A DNA stretch of 64,000 nucleotides from an uncultured beta proteobacterium. Its GTDB lineage: Bacteria; Pseudomonadota; Gammaproteobacteria; Burkholderiales; Rhodocyclaceae. The first letter of the stretch is position 1; each line of letters opens with the position of its first letter. The stretch lies in NCBI GenBank assembly GCA_903908065.1, contig CAIVQO010000007.1, forward strand, positions 25,035 through 89,034. Reading direction: 5' to 3'. A model generated the notes under the pieces. It ran no database searches, was not told the origin of the DNA, and saw only the letters and a list, made by a program, of their open reading frames with translations. The translations under genes were made by a program, and so were the position numbers. Shown in pieces: positions 27,324-35,958 of the stretch.

Positions 27324-28139
27324 ATGTTCCTGGTGGTCGCAACTCCGTCGGTGCCCCCGCTTGCCAAGCCCGCAGCACCACCGGCGAAGGCAACGATCGA
27401 GGAACCGCCGGCCGCCAGTCCGCAGGCCCAGCCCGCCCCGCCCACGGTGGCGACACCTGCTGCCGAAGCCGACTCGGGCAGCAACCTGCTGCTCCGGCTG
27501 AAGCAGCAGGCGGCAGAAAAGCTGGCCAGCGAAGCCAAACAAACCGGCCTGCAGCAGCAGCAGCAGAAGGCCGCGCTCAGCAAAGCCCTGTCGAACGCCT
27601 ATGCCTACCTGTGCGATTTCACCAAGCAGGTCAATGTGCTCAAGCCGGAGTATCCGGGCGTCTACGTCCTCAGCGATCAGGCGAAATTCGATGCGCTTGC
27701 CTGGAAGGAAGGTTTTGCCGACTACCGGCTGGTTCCGGGAACGACAGAGGACAGGATGATCGAGCGCGTCACCCTGGGCTACACGCTGACGGGAAAAGAT
27801 CCGATCATCGTCGAACGCGAACCCCCGAGAATCGAGTTGTTCGCCCGCTCTTTGCATGACAATGGCTTGAGCGCGGAAGTCACCGATTTCAAAAACAATC
27901 TTGGACGCGTCGCGCGCACCCGGTTCGCGATCAAACGCGAGATACGCGCCAGTCTCCTTCTTGTTGGAGACTACACGGCAGGGGACATGCGCCTGCGGAT
28001 AACCAATGTGCAGCGCCTGGGATCGGAGGACTACCGCATTCCCGTCGATGAACTCACCCCAGCCGCCCTCGAAGAGATTGCATTACTGGTTCTTGGAGCC
28101 TCGAAGAAGTTCATCCAGCGCTTCAAGCGCGTGATCTGA
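27324..28139 (+). CDS. Unknown protein, C-terminal part of the interrupted zinc-ribbon gene
   Basis: A 271-residue frame from ATG 27324, in the same frame as the ribbon fragment upstream. Residues 10-48 are an Ala/Pro-rich linker (PPLAKPAAPPAKATIEEPPA and similar). A short glutamine run (QQQQQK) lies near residue 78. The remaining 190 residues are a mixed alpha/beta domain without motifs I know; there is no signal peptide. Codons just before this ATG encode the fourth zinc pair, so the ATG is probably internal to the original gene. It is a single gene between lysR and the convergent hydrolase, with no clear link to either. Confidence 0.55.
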   Translation: MFLVVATPSVPPLAKPAAPPAKATIEEPPAASPQAQPAPPTVATPAAEADSGSNLLLRLKQQAAEKLASEAKQTGLQQQQQKAALSKALSNAYAYLCDFTKQVNVLKPEYPGVYVLSDQAKFDALAWKEGFADYRLVPGTTEDRMIERVTLGYTLTGKDPIIVEREPPRIELFARSLHDNGLSAEVTDFKNNLGRVARTRFAIKREIRASLLLVGDYTAGDMRLRITNVQRLGSEDYRIPVDELTPAALEEIALLVLGASKKFIQRFKRVI

Positions 28140-28221
28140 ACGAGTTGACTTGGCCTGGTTGGACGCGCCCTTGCCGCAGCCGACGCGCCGATAGCAAAGT
28201 CGGCACTGGCGGCACGGCGAG

Positions 28222-28992
28222 CTACAGGTTTTCAACGAAGCGCTCGATCGCCTCGATCACCGCCGGGGTCTGGTCCTTGTGCGCCGAATGGCGGCAGTCG
28301 GCCAGCTTGAGCAACTCGACGCTGCTTGAGTGGCGCGCGCCGGATGCGATGGCCTCGATCTGCGCCATGCTGCCGTACTCGTCGTCCTCGCCCTGGATGG
28401 CAAGGATGGGGCAACGGATGCCGGGCAGGCAATCCTGGATGTTCCAGGCGCGGAATTCCGGGTGCAGCCAGATGTCATTCCAGCCGTAGAAGGTGCGGCG
28501 CACATCGCGGTGATACTTCCCGAGCTTGGCCGGCAGGTCGGTGGTTTCGAATGCCACCTTGGCGGCGGCAATGCTGCGAATCGAAATGTCCTCGACGAAG
28601 CAGTGCGGCGCCATCACCACCACGCCCGCCACCGGATGGCCGGCGCCGGCATGCAGCAGGGCAATCGATGCGCCGTCGGAATGGCCGACCAACACGGGGT
28701 TTTCGATCTCCAGCGCGGCCAGCAGTTGCGGCAGCGTGTCGCGCCCTTCGCGGTGCATGTAGTCGGTGCCGAAGGGGGCTTCGAGCACATCGGACTGGCC
28801 GTAGCCATGGCGCGAATACACCAGGGTGCGGCAACCCGTGGCATGAGCAAGGCGCGCCGGGAAATCGCGCCACATGGCCACCGAGCCGAGTCCCTCGTGC
28901 AGCAAAACCAGGGTCGGACGGTTGATCTGGTGCGCCGGAATCAGCTGGTATTCGAGGCTGTGGCCCCCGGCCGTGACGAATCCCAATTTCAT
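28222..28992 (-). CDS. Alpha/beta-fold hydrolase
   Basis: A 256-residue alpha/beta hydrolase. The nucleophile elbow is GHSDGAS near residue 97 (Ser), an acid is expected near GEDDEYGSM around 205, and the catalytic histidine in CRHSAHKDQ near 237. The oxyanion region is LLHEGLGSVAMW near 34. The family includes enol-lactonases and C-C or ester hydrolases. It starts at ATG 28992, overlapping livF by 4 bases, and is the last gene of the importer operon. Similar hydrolases accompany such importers in aminobenzoate clusters. Its substrate is unknown. Confidence 0.82.
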   Translation of the reverse strand: MKLGFVTAGGHSLEYQLIPAHQINRPTLVLLHEGLGSVAMWRDFPARLAHATGCRTLVYSRHGYGQSDVLEAPFGTDYMHREGRDTLPQLLAALEIENPVLVGHSDGASIALLHAGAGHPVAGVVVMAPHCFVEDISIRSIAAAKVAFETTDLPAKLGKYHRDVRRTFYGWNDIWLHPEFRAWNIQDCLPGIRCPILAIQGEDDEYGSMAQIEAIASGARHSSSVELLKLADCRHSAHKDQTPAVIEAIERFVENL

Positions 28993-29702
28993 ACGCCGAG
29001 AAAACGGTGCATCAACTCCTGGTTTCCGGAAAGTTCGGCGGATTCTCCGGCGAACACCACCCGGCCTTTGACCAGCACCACGCTGCGATCGGCCAGCGCC
29101 ATCACCGCACCGTAGTTCTTGTCCACGATCACCGTCGCGATGCCCGAGGCGCGGATGGTCTTGATGATGCTCCAGATCTCCTTCGCTATCAGCGGCGCCA
29201 GGCCTTCCGTGGCCTCGTCGAGGATCAGCAGGTCGGGATTGGTCATCAGCGCGCGGCCGATGGTCAGCATCTGCTGCTCGCCGCCGGACAGTTGCGCCCC
29301 CCCGTTGCCCAGGCGCTCGCCGAGGCGGGGGAAGGTGTGCAGCACGCGCTCGTAGTCCCACTCGCGACGGCCGTCGATGCCCGGCCGCGCGGCCATGATC
29401 AGGTTCTCGCGCACCGAGAGGTTGGGAAAGATGCCGCGGCCCTCGGGCACATAGGCGATGCCCTGGCGCGCAATCCGGTGCGGCTCGGCATGGGTCATGT
29501 CGACGCCGCGCACGCGCACGCTGCCCTGACGCGGACGCACCAGCCCGAGCATGGACTTGATCAGCGTGGTCTTGCCCATGCCGTTGCGTCCCATCAGGCC
29601 GATGGTTTCGCCCTTCCTCACCGTGAAATCGACGCCGTGCAGGATGTGGCTGGCGCCGTAGAAGCTGTGGAGGCCGTTGGCGTCGAGAATGTGTTCAGCC
29701 AT
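28989..29702 (-). CDS. livF: LivF-type ABC transporter ATP-binding protein
   Basis: A 237-residue ATPase of the branched-chain amino acid/aromatic acid importer family. Walker A (GRNGMGKTTL) near residue 38, the signature LSGGEQQML near 139 and Walker B (DLLILDEATEGLAP) near 158 are intact. It energises uptake with LivG at the inner membrane. It overlaps the hydrolase downstream by 4 bases and livG upstream by 8. With a solute-binding protein next to benzoate-CoA ligase, the cargo is probably an aromatic acid rather than an amino acid. Confidence 0.92.
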   Translation of the reverse strand: MAEHILDANGLHSFYGASHILHGVDFTVRKGETIGLMGRNGMGKTTLIKSMLGLVRPRQGSVRVRGVDMTHAEPHRIARQGIAYVPEGRGIFPNLSVRENLIMAARPGIDGRREWDYERVLHTFPRLGERLGNGGAQLSGGEQQMLTIGRALMTNPDLLILDEATEGLAPLIAKEIWSIIKTIRASGIATVIVDKNYGAVMALADRSVVLVKGRVVFAGESAELSGNQELMHRFLGV

Positions 29703-30456
29703 GCAGCATCTCCTCGCCGCCGAGGTAGGCGGCCTGCACCGCCGGGCTGGCGCGCACCTGTTCCGGCGTGCCGGACTCGAGGACCTCGCCGTTGACCATC
29801 ACGGTCAGCCGATGGGCGACGGCAAACACCGCATCCATGTCGTGCTCGATCAGCATGATGGCGTGGTCGGCGGTGAGCTTCTTGATCAGTTCGACCATGC
29901 GCTGCGATTCGTGCGGCCCCATGCCCGCCAGCGGCTCATCGAGCAGCAGCACGCGCGGCTGGGTAGCGAGGCACATGGCGATTTCGAGCTGGCGCTGCTC
30001 GCCGTGCGAGAGCGTGGCGGCCACCCGGCCGGCACGATGGCCCAGCCCGGCGGCGTCCAGCGCGGCGCTGGCGCGGGCATTGATTTCGGCATAGGCCTCG
30101 GCGCGACCGAAGACGCGCATGGCGTGGGGCGTGCGCGATTGCGCGGCAAGCCGGGCATTCTCGAACACGGTGAAGGGCAGGAAGATGTTGGTTTTCTGGT
30201 AGCTGCGGCCGACGCCCATGCGCGAGATCTGGTCGGAACTCAGCCCGGCGATGTCGCGCCCCTCCAGCACCACGCGGCCGGCGCTCGGCGGCAGGTCGCC
30301 CGAAAGCAGGTTGGTCAGCGTGGATTTGCCTGCGCCGTTGGGGCCGATCACGACATGGACCTCGCCGACCTGCAGGTCGAGCGAAACGTCGCTCACCGCG
30401 ACCAGGCCGCCGAAGCGCTTGGTCAGGCCTTCGGTACGGAGGATGGGTTCAGCCAT
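29695..30456 (-). CDS. livG: LivG-type ABC transporter ATP-binding protein
   Basis: A 253-residue partner ATPase. Walker A (GPNGAGKSTL) near residue 37, the signature LSHGEQRQLEIAM near 150 and Walker B (RVLLLDEPLAGMGP) near 170 are complete; the LivG-typical loop GRSYQKTNIF is present. It overlaps livM by 8 bases and livF by 8. The pair LivF/LivG drives the permease formed by LivH and LivM. Confidence 0.92.
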   Translation of the reverse strand: MAEPILRTEGLTKRFGGLVAVSDVSLDLQVGEVHVVIGPNGAGKSTLTNLLSGDLPPSAGRVVLEGRDIAGLSSDQISRMGVGRSYQKTNIFLPFTVFENARLAAQSRTPHAMRVFGRAEAYAEINARASAALDAAGLGHRAGRVAATLSHGEQRQLEIAMCLATQPRVLLLDEPLAGMGPHESQRMVELIKKLTADHAIMLIEHDMDAVFAVAHRLTVMVNGEVLESGTPEQVRASPAVQAAYLGGEEMLHG

Positions 30457-31447
30457 CGGCGCCCTCCTCGGCCTCGGCCTGCGGCTTGCGCCGGAAGCCG
30501 TTCATCAGCCCGGCCAGGCCTTGCGGCATATAAAGCGCGACCAGCATGATCAAGATGCCCATGGCCAGCTGCCAATGCTTGGCGGCGATGCCGAACCAGG
30601 CCTGGTTGGAAAGCACTTCCTGCAGCAGGACGAAGGCAAAGGCGCCGATCACCGCGCCGTGCAGCGTACCCATGCCGCCGAGAATCACCATCATCAGCAC
30701 CATGCCGGACTGGTGCCAGGAAAGTATCTCGGGATTGACGAAACCGAACTGCACCGCCGCCAGGTAACCGGAAAGCCCACCCAGCGCACCGCCCAGCGCG
30801 AAGCTCGCCAGCTGGTAGCGGAAAACGGGGAAGCCGAGCGCGCGCATGCGATGCTCGTTGACCTTGATGCCGACCAGGGCGCGGCCGAAGCTGGACCCGA
30901 GGATGCGCCGCAGCAGGAAATACGTGGCGGCGGTGAAGAACAACACCAGCCAGTAGAACTGGTCCAGCTTTTCGAGGTTGACCAGCACCGTCTCGCCGAG
31001 GTTCATGGTCGGCTTGGCATAGATGTAGATGCCGTCGGAGCCGCCGCCGAGCTTGGTGTCGTGGAACACGAAGAACAGCATCTGGGCAAACGCCAGCGTC
31101 ACCATGATGAAGTAGATGCCGCGCGTGCGCAGCACCAGCAACCCGGTGACCAGGGCAAAGACGACGCAGATGCCGAGCGATGCCGGCAGCGTCCACCACA
31201 GGCTCGCCGCTTCGTATTTGGGGCCCATCAGGGCCAGGGCGTAACCGGCCAGGCCGAAATAGGCGGCGTGGCCGAAGCTGACCAATCCGGTGTAGCCGAC
31301 CAGCAGGTCCAGGCTCATGGCGAAGATGGCCATGATCAGCACCTTGGTTACCAGCTGGGTGTAGAAGGTGCTCTCCAGCATCGGGAACAGGGCAAACAGG
31401 CCGACCACAACCCAGGGTAGCCAGCGGGAGAGTGCGCCGGAGTTCAT
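30449..31447 (-). CDS. livM: LivM-type ABC transporter permease
   Basis: A 332-residue integral membrane permease. Several hydrophobic segments are visible (WVVVGLFALFPML, VLIMAIFAMSLDLLVGYTGL, SLGICVVFALVTGLLVL and others), with the family block GYTGLVSFGHAAYFGLAGYA. ATG 31447 shares its A with the livH stop (TGATG), so translation is coupled; an upstream ATG at 31480 is less likely. It forms the channel with LivH. Confidence 0.9.
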   Translation of the reverse strand: MNSGALSRWLPWVVVGLFALFPMLESTFYTQLVTKVLIMAIFAMSLDLLVGYTGLVSFGHAAYFGLAGYALALMGPKYEAASLWWTLPASLGICVVFALVTGLLVLRTRGIYFIMVTLAFAQMLFFVFHDTKLGGGSDGIYIYAKPTMNLGETVLVNLEKLDQFYWLVLFFTAATYFLLRRILGSSFGRALVGIKVNEHRMRALGFPVFRYQLASFALGGALGGLSGYLAAVQFGFVNPEILSWHQSGMVLMMVILGGMGTLHGAVIGAFAFVLLQEVLSNQAWFGIAAKHWQLAMGILIMLVALYMPQGLAGLMNGFRRKPQAEAEEGADG

Positions 31448-32313
31448 CACTTGCGCCCGAACAGGCCTTCCGGCCGCCACACCAGCACGATGGCCATCAG
31501 CACGTAGACGATCATGCCGGCGACCTCGGGAACCAGCACGGTGCCGAAGGTCTCGGCAAGGCCGATCATCAGCGAGGCGGCCATGGCGCCCTTGACCGAA
31601 CCGATGCCGCCGATGACGACGACGACGAAGCAGATGATCAGCACGTGGCTGCCCATGTTGGGCGTCACCGAGGACAGCGGCGCGTTGATCATGCCGGCAA
31701 AGGCTGCCAGCGCCACGCCCATCGCGAAGACAAGCGTGTAGATAAATTTGATGTCGATGCCCAGCGACTGCACCATGTCGCGGTTGCTGGCACCGGCGCG
31801 GATCATCATGCCCAGCCGTGTCTTCTGGATCAGCACGTAGAGCGCAAAGGCCAGCAACAGGCAGACGCCCGAGATCGCCAGGCGATACACCGGGTAGGAA
31901 AGATTGTCGGTAAGGGGGATCGAGGCGCTCAGCAGCGCGGGCACGGCAACGCCGTGCACGTCGTCACCCCAGATGATGGAGCGCAACTCCTCGAAGACGA
32001 GGATCAGGCCATAGGTCAGCAACACCTGGTAGAGGTGGTCGCGCGTGTAGAGCTGGCGGAACAGCAGCTTTTCCAGCGCCATGCCGAGCACCACGGTGAG
32101 CGGGATGGCGATGGCGATCGCCGTGGCGAGGTTGCCCGTCATGCTGGCCAGCGACCAGGCCAGGTAGGCGCCGACCATGTAGAAGCTGCCGTGCGCCAGG
32201 TTGATGATGCCCATGATGCCGAACACCAGCGTCAGGCCGCTCGATACCAGGAACAGCAACATGCCGTATTGCAGGCCGTTGAGCAGCTGGATGAGGATGA
32301 AGGCGAGATCCAC
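31447..32313 (-). CDS. livH: LivH-type ABC transporter permease
   Basis: A 288-residue permease starting DLAFILIQLLNGLQYGMLLF, the classical LivH N-terminus, with GIMGIINLAHGSFYMVGAY near residue 42 and VVVIGGIGSVKGAM near 225. No ATG fits; GTG 32313 aligns with family starts but has no clear ribosome site. A 133-base gap separates it from the binding-protein gene and holds a copy of the TetR-type dyad (32347-32364), so livHMGF may also be transcribed from its own promoter. Confidence 0.88.
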   Translation of the reverse strand: MDLAFILIQLLNGLQYGMLLFLVSSGLTLVFGIMGIINLAHGSFYMVGAYLAWSLASMTGNLATAIAIAIPLTVVLGMALEKLLFRQLYTRDHLYQVLLTYGLILVFEELRSIIWGDDVHGVAVPALLSASIPLTDNLSYPVYRLAISGVCLLLAFALYVLIQKTRLGMMIRAGASNRDMVQSLGIDIKFIYTLVFAMGVALAAFAGMINAPLSSVTPNMGSHVLIICFVVVVIGGIGSVKGAMAASLMIGLAETFGTVLVPEVAGMIVYVLMAIVLVWRPEGLFGRK

Positions 32314-32346
32314 GGTTGGATATGAAAGTCGGCGCTGGTACTCCGG

Positions 32347-32364
32347 TGAATGAAAGTTCAGTCG
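32347..32364. promoter_or_regulatory. TetR-type operator, site E (upstream of livH)
   Basis: TGAATGAAAGTTCAGTCG fits TGAATGA-N4-TCANTCA at all but the last base. It lies 34 bases upstream of the livH start, in the gap after the binding-protein gene. Four further copies lie at 53908, 56231, 58007 and 58086. Confidence 0.55.
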
Positions 32365-32446
32365 AGGCACAAAGGAAGGCAAGGGCAGCCCGAGCCGGAC
32401 AAGGCAAGGGCGGTAGTCGCCTACCGCCCCCGGGATCACGACGAGA

Positions 32447-33649
32447 TCAGAGCTTGCAGCCGCGCGCCGGATCGGCCAGGCCCTTCCAGGCCACGCCCAT
32501 GCTCTTGTTCTCCTTGCCGACCACCTTGCGCAGGTACATGTCCTGCACCGGGTTGTGCGCCTTGGAGAGGGTCCAGGGTCCGCGCGGGCTGTCGATCTTG
32601 GCGGCTTCCATGGCCTTGATCACGCCGGCCTTGTCGGCGACGTTGCCCTTGACCGCCTCGAGGCCCGCCGCCAACAGCTGGCCTGCATCGTAGCCCTGTA
32701 CGGCATAGACGTCCGGTTGCAGCTTGAAGGTCTTGGCATAGGCCAGGCGGAAAGCCTTGTCCTTCTTGGTGTCGAGGCTGTCGGCGTAGTGCAGCGTGGT
32801 CTCCACGCCTTCCGCCGCGTCGCCCACCGCATCCAGCACACCGTCGGTAAGGAAGCCGGAGCCATACAGCGGGATCTTGCCCTTGAGGCCGGCGGCCTGA
32901 TAGTCCTTGAGGAACTTGGCTGCGCCGCCGCCGGCGAAGAAGGCCACCACGGCGTCCGGCTTGATGCTGGCGATCTCGGTCAGCAGGGCCTGGAATTCGA
33001 CTTGCGGGAAGGGCGTGTAGAGCTCCTTGACCAGCTTGCCGCCTTCCTTCTCGAAGCCTTCCTTGAAGCCTTCCATCATCTCCTCGCCCGCGGCGTACTT
33101 CCAGGTGATGAAGACGGCCGTCTTGTGGCCCTTGGCCTTGAGCACCTTGCCCAGGGCATGCGTGGTCTGCCAGTTGGAGAACGAGGTGCGGAAGAAGTTG
33201 GGCGCGCAGGCCGCGCCCGTCATTGCGCCGGCGCCGCCGTTGGGGTTGATCCACAGCGTGCCCGATTCCTTGAGCACCTTGGCCATGCCCATCACCACGC
33301 CGGAGTGCACCGTACCGATGACGACATCGACCTTGTCGCGCTGCACCAGCTTGTTGACGTTTTCCGGAGCCTTGGCCGGGTTGGACTCGTCATCGACGGT
33401 GACGAATTCGATTTCGCGGCCAGCCAGCTTGCCGCCGCGCTCGTCGATCGCCAGCTTGAAGCCGTTGGTGATGGCCACGCCGAGTTGGGCGAAGGTGCCG
33501 GTGTAGGGCAGCATCAGGCCGATCTTGAGCTTGCCCTGCTGGGCAAACGCCATACCCGAAGGCAGCGCGGTGCCAACGGCAGCGGCGCCCGCGATCGCAG
33601 CCGAGCCTTTCAGAAAACCGCGACGGTCAAAACTATCGTTAACGCTCAT
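32447..33649 (-). CDS. ABC transporter solute-binding protein (LivK/aromatic acid type)
   Basis: A 400-residue periplasmic binding protein. The N-terminus carries a twin-arginine-type signal (FDRRGFLKGSAAIAGAAAVG) with likely cleavage after AFA, then the mature start QQGKLKIGLMLPYTG. The family fold of type I binding proteins continues (VDVVIGTVHSGVVMGMAKV; KPDAVVAFFAGGGAAKFL). AGGAGGAG lies before ATG 33649. Placed between the two-component system and livHMGF and downstream of benzoate-CoA ligase, it probably captures benzoate or another aromatic acid. Confidence 0.88.
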   Translation of the reverse strand: MSVNDSFDRRGFLKGSAAIAGAAAVGTALPSGMAFAQQGKLKIGLMLPYTGTFAQLGVAITNGFKLAIDERGGKLAGREIEFVTVDDESNPAKAPENVNKLVQRDKVDVVIGTVHSGVVMGMAKVLKESGTLWINPNGGAGAMTGAACAPNFFRTSFSNWQTTHALGKVLKAKGHKTAVFITWKYAAGEEMMEGFKEGFEKEGGKLVKELYTPFPQVEFQALLTEIASIKPDAVVAFFAGGGAAKFLKDYQAAGLKGKIPLYGSGFLTDGVLDAVGDAAEGVETTLHYADSLDTKKDKAFRLAYAKTFKLQPDVYAVQGYDAGQLLAAGLEAVKGNVADKAGVIKAMEAAKIDSPRGPWTLSKAHNPVQDMYLRKVVGKENKSMGVAWKGLADPARGCKL

Positions 33650-33706
33650 GTCTCTCCTCCTAAGTTATATGTGCGGCCTGAGTCCGGCCATTGCGAAGCG
33701 CGCCTG

Positions 33707-33737
33707 ACTATAACAGCAACCAAGACGGGTGCGTCAA
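33707..33737 (-). promoter_or_regulatory. Possible promoter of the solute-binding protein gene
   Basis: On the minus strand TTGACG (33732-33737) precedes TATAGT (33707-33712) by 19 bases, longer than ideal, about 60 bases upstream of ATG 33649. The rest of the 219-base gap (33650-33868) shows no gene or further structure. Confidence 0.35.
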
Positions 33738-33868
33738 GCCGGGGCGCCCCGGGAAATGCGCTTATACGATGCTTTTCCGGACTTGCGGGCAAGTATAGGA
33801 ATCAAACATCAAATCCCTGTCACGGCAATGTCAAATCTTCGTCAAATGCCATCGAAAAGCCGAGCCAA

Positions 33869-35221
33869 TCACTCCGCCGCGAGCAGCGAAAGCACCACCC
33901 GCGTTCCCCCCTCCTCGCGCGGCTCCACCGCGATGTCCCAGCCCGCTTGCTCGCAGATGCGCTTGACGATGGCGAGGCCCAGCCCGAAACCGTCGCCACC
34001 GCGCGCATCGCCGCGGTGGAAGCGCCGAAACAGGTCGGGAATCCGGTCGCGCGCCATGCCGGGCCCGGTGTCCGTGATCTCGACCCGCGCCCCCCGGCTG
34101 CTGAGTCTGACCGACCCCTGCTCGGTATAGCTCACCGCATTCGCCAGCAGGTTGGAGAGGACGACGTGCAGGGCACGCCGCGGCGCCCGCAGCGAGACGC
34201 GTTCGACGGCATCGACCACCAGCGCCAGGCCCTTGGCCTCGGCGCGATCGCGCACGCTGTCGGCCGCCTCCTCGATGCACTCGCGCAGATCGACTTCGCC
34301 GCTGATGCCGTCAGCCTCCTCGCGCGCCATCAGCAGGAAGGCGTTAACCAGTTCGGTCAGGCGCGTGGTGGCGCCGAATATCTTGCGCACACGGTTGCGC
34401 GCCTTGGCCGACAGGTCTTCGTCCTCCAGCATCAGTTCGCAAGTGGTCTGGATTGCCGTCAGCGGCGTGCGTAACTCATGGCTGACATCCGCGGTGAACG
34501 CGCGTTCGCGCTCCAGCAGCCGCACCGTGCGCTCGTGGTAAGCGTCGAACGCCGCTGCCAATTCGGCCACTTCCCTTTCGGGATAGTGCTGTTCCAGGGC
34601 GGGGCCGCCCTGCTTGCCGTCGAGCAGGCGCACGCGTCGCGCCAGGTCGACGATCTGGTGGGTCAGGCGCCCCGACAGCCAAAGTCCCACCAGCACCGTC
34701 ACCAGCACCGTAATGGCCGCACTCAGCACCAGCGCGCGCGTGAAATGACGTCCGCGTTCTTCGTGCAGCGACACCGAATAGGCGACATAGAAGCCGACGC
34801 TGCCGATCTCGCGCACTTCGACGCGATAGTGGTCCTCGCCACGGACCACGTCGTGGAACCCCGGCGCCAACAGGCGCAGCTCTTCGGGCAACTGGCCGCG
34901 CTCGTCGTGGTCCAGGGTGACGAAACCCTGTACCAGCCAGCTGGCGCGGAACCACTTGCGCAGCGATAGGGCCTCGGTATCGGGGCGTACCTTGTAACTC
35001 TGCAGGGGCCGAAACGGCGGCCCGTCGATGCGCCCCTGGCGTTCGAACTGCTCGAGCAGGCCCTGCATCTCGTCGGAAACGATCTGGTCGATCAGCTGCG
35101 ATTCTTGCTGGCGGTTCAGGAAGTGGATGGCCAGGGCATGGACCAGCACCAGCACCACGCCCGCCAGCGCGAAACTGAACGCAAACTTGAGGCGCAGGCT
35201 GTGCCGCAGGTCGCGTGACAT
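33869..35221 (-). CDS. Two-component sensor histidine kinase
   Basis: A 450-residue inner-membrane kinase. Two membrane segments (about residues 15-34, FSFALAGVVLVLVHALAIHF, and about 165-188, LVLSAAITVLVTVLVGLWLS) bracket a periplasmic sensor of about 130 residues. A HAMP-like linker follows. The phospho-acceptor box is FTADVSHELRTPL near residue 243. The ATPase domain has NLLANAVSYTEQG, DTGPGMARD and GFGLGLAIV. ATG 35221 is 32 bases after the response regulator stop. Its position between benzoate-CoA ligase and the importer suggests it senses an aromatic acid or membrane stress; the signal is unknown. Confidence 0.88.
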   Translation of the reverse strand: MSRDLRHSLRLKFAFSFALAGVVLVLVHALAIHFLNRQQESQLIDQIVSDEMQGLLEQFERQGRIDGPPFRPLQSYKVRPDTEALSLRKWFRASWLVQGFVTLDHDERGQLPEELRLLAPGFHDVVRGEDHYRVEVREIGSVGFYVAYSVSLHEERGRHFTRALVLSAAITVLVTVLVGLWLSGRLTHQIVDLARRVRLLDGKQGGPALEQHYPEREVAELAAAFDAYHERTVRLLERERAFTADVSHELRTPLTAIQTTCELMLEDEDLSAKARNRVRKIFGATTRLTELVNAFLLMAREEADGISGEVDLRECIEEAADSVRDRAEAKGLALVVDAVERVSLRAPRRALHVVLSNLLANAVSYTEQGSVRLSSRGARVEITDTGPGMARDRIPDLFRRFHRGDARGGDGFGLGLAIVKRICEQAGWDIAVEPREEGGTRVVLSLLAAE

Positions 35222-35253
35222 TCCCGCGCTCGTCGCAGGGTGGTGCGAGGGCC

Positions 35254-35937
35254 CTAGCGGCCCTCGTTGACCGCGAACCGGTAGCCCACGCCGTGCACCG
35301 TCTCGATCGGCGCGCGGCCGCGGGTGTCGGTCAGGGCGCGGCGCAGCAGGTGCATGTGGCTGCGCAGGGAATCGCTTTGCGGCTGCTCGTCGCCCCACAA
35401 TTCGCGTTCCAGTTCGGCGCGGGTGAACACGCGATGCGGCGCCGCGATCAGCATCTCCAGGATGCGCAGGCACTTGCGCGAGACATGTACCGGCTTGCCC
35501 TCGACCGTGACCTCGAGCTTGGCGGCATCGAATTCGATCGACTCGTAGACCAGCCGACGATCGACCACCCTGCCCCGCCGTCGCGCCACCAGCGCATTCA
35601 GCCGCGCCTCGACCTCGCGCAGCGCAAAGGGCTTGACCAGGTAATCGTCGGCGCCGCTGTCGAAGGCCGCCAGCTTGTCGTCGAGCATGTCGCGCGCGGT
35701 GAGGATCAGCACCGGCACGTCCTGCTTCGCCTCGCGCCGCAGCTTGCGGCACAGGCACAACCCGTCGACGCCCGGCAGGCCGAGGTCGAGCACGATGGCG
35801 TCGAAATCGTTCGACACTGCGAGGTGCATGCCGGTCACGCCATCGCGCGCTAGGTCGACGACATTGCCGCGCCCCTCGAGGAACTCATAGAGGTTGGTGG
35901 CAATGTCGAGGTCGTCCTCGATGATCAGGACGCGCAT
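35254..35937 (-). CDS. OmpR/PhoB-family response regulator
   Basis: A 227-residue regulator. The receiver domain has the acidic pocket (IEDD at residues 6-9), phospho-acceptor Asp51 in IVLDLGLPG, the Thr/Ser position in LILTARD and Lys in DYLVKPF near 102. The C-terminal winged helix (ELERELWGDEQPQSDSLRSH, then VHGVGYRF) is of the OmpR type. It begins 21 bases after bzdA and is followed by its kinase. It may control the importer or the bzd genes; no tandem binding repeats were identified. Confidence 0.9.
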   Translation of the reverse strand: MRVLIIEDDLDIATNLYEFLEGRGNVVDLARDGVTGMHLAVSNDFDAIVLDLGLPGVDGLCLCRKLRREAKQDVPVLILTARDMLDDKLAAFDSGADDYLVKPFALREVEARLNALVARRRGRVVDRRLVYESIEFDAAKLEVTVEGKPVHVSRKCLRILEMLIAAPHRVFTRAELERELWGDEQPQSDSLRSHMHLLRRALTDTRGRAPIETVHGVGYRFAVNEGR

Positions 35938-35958
35938 GGGGCAGGTCTCAGCCGCCGC

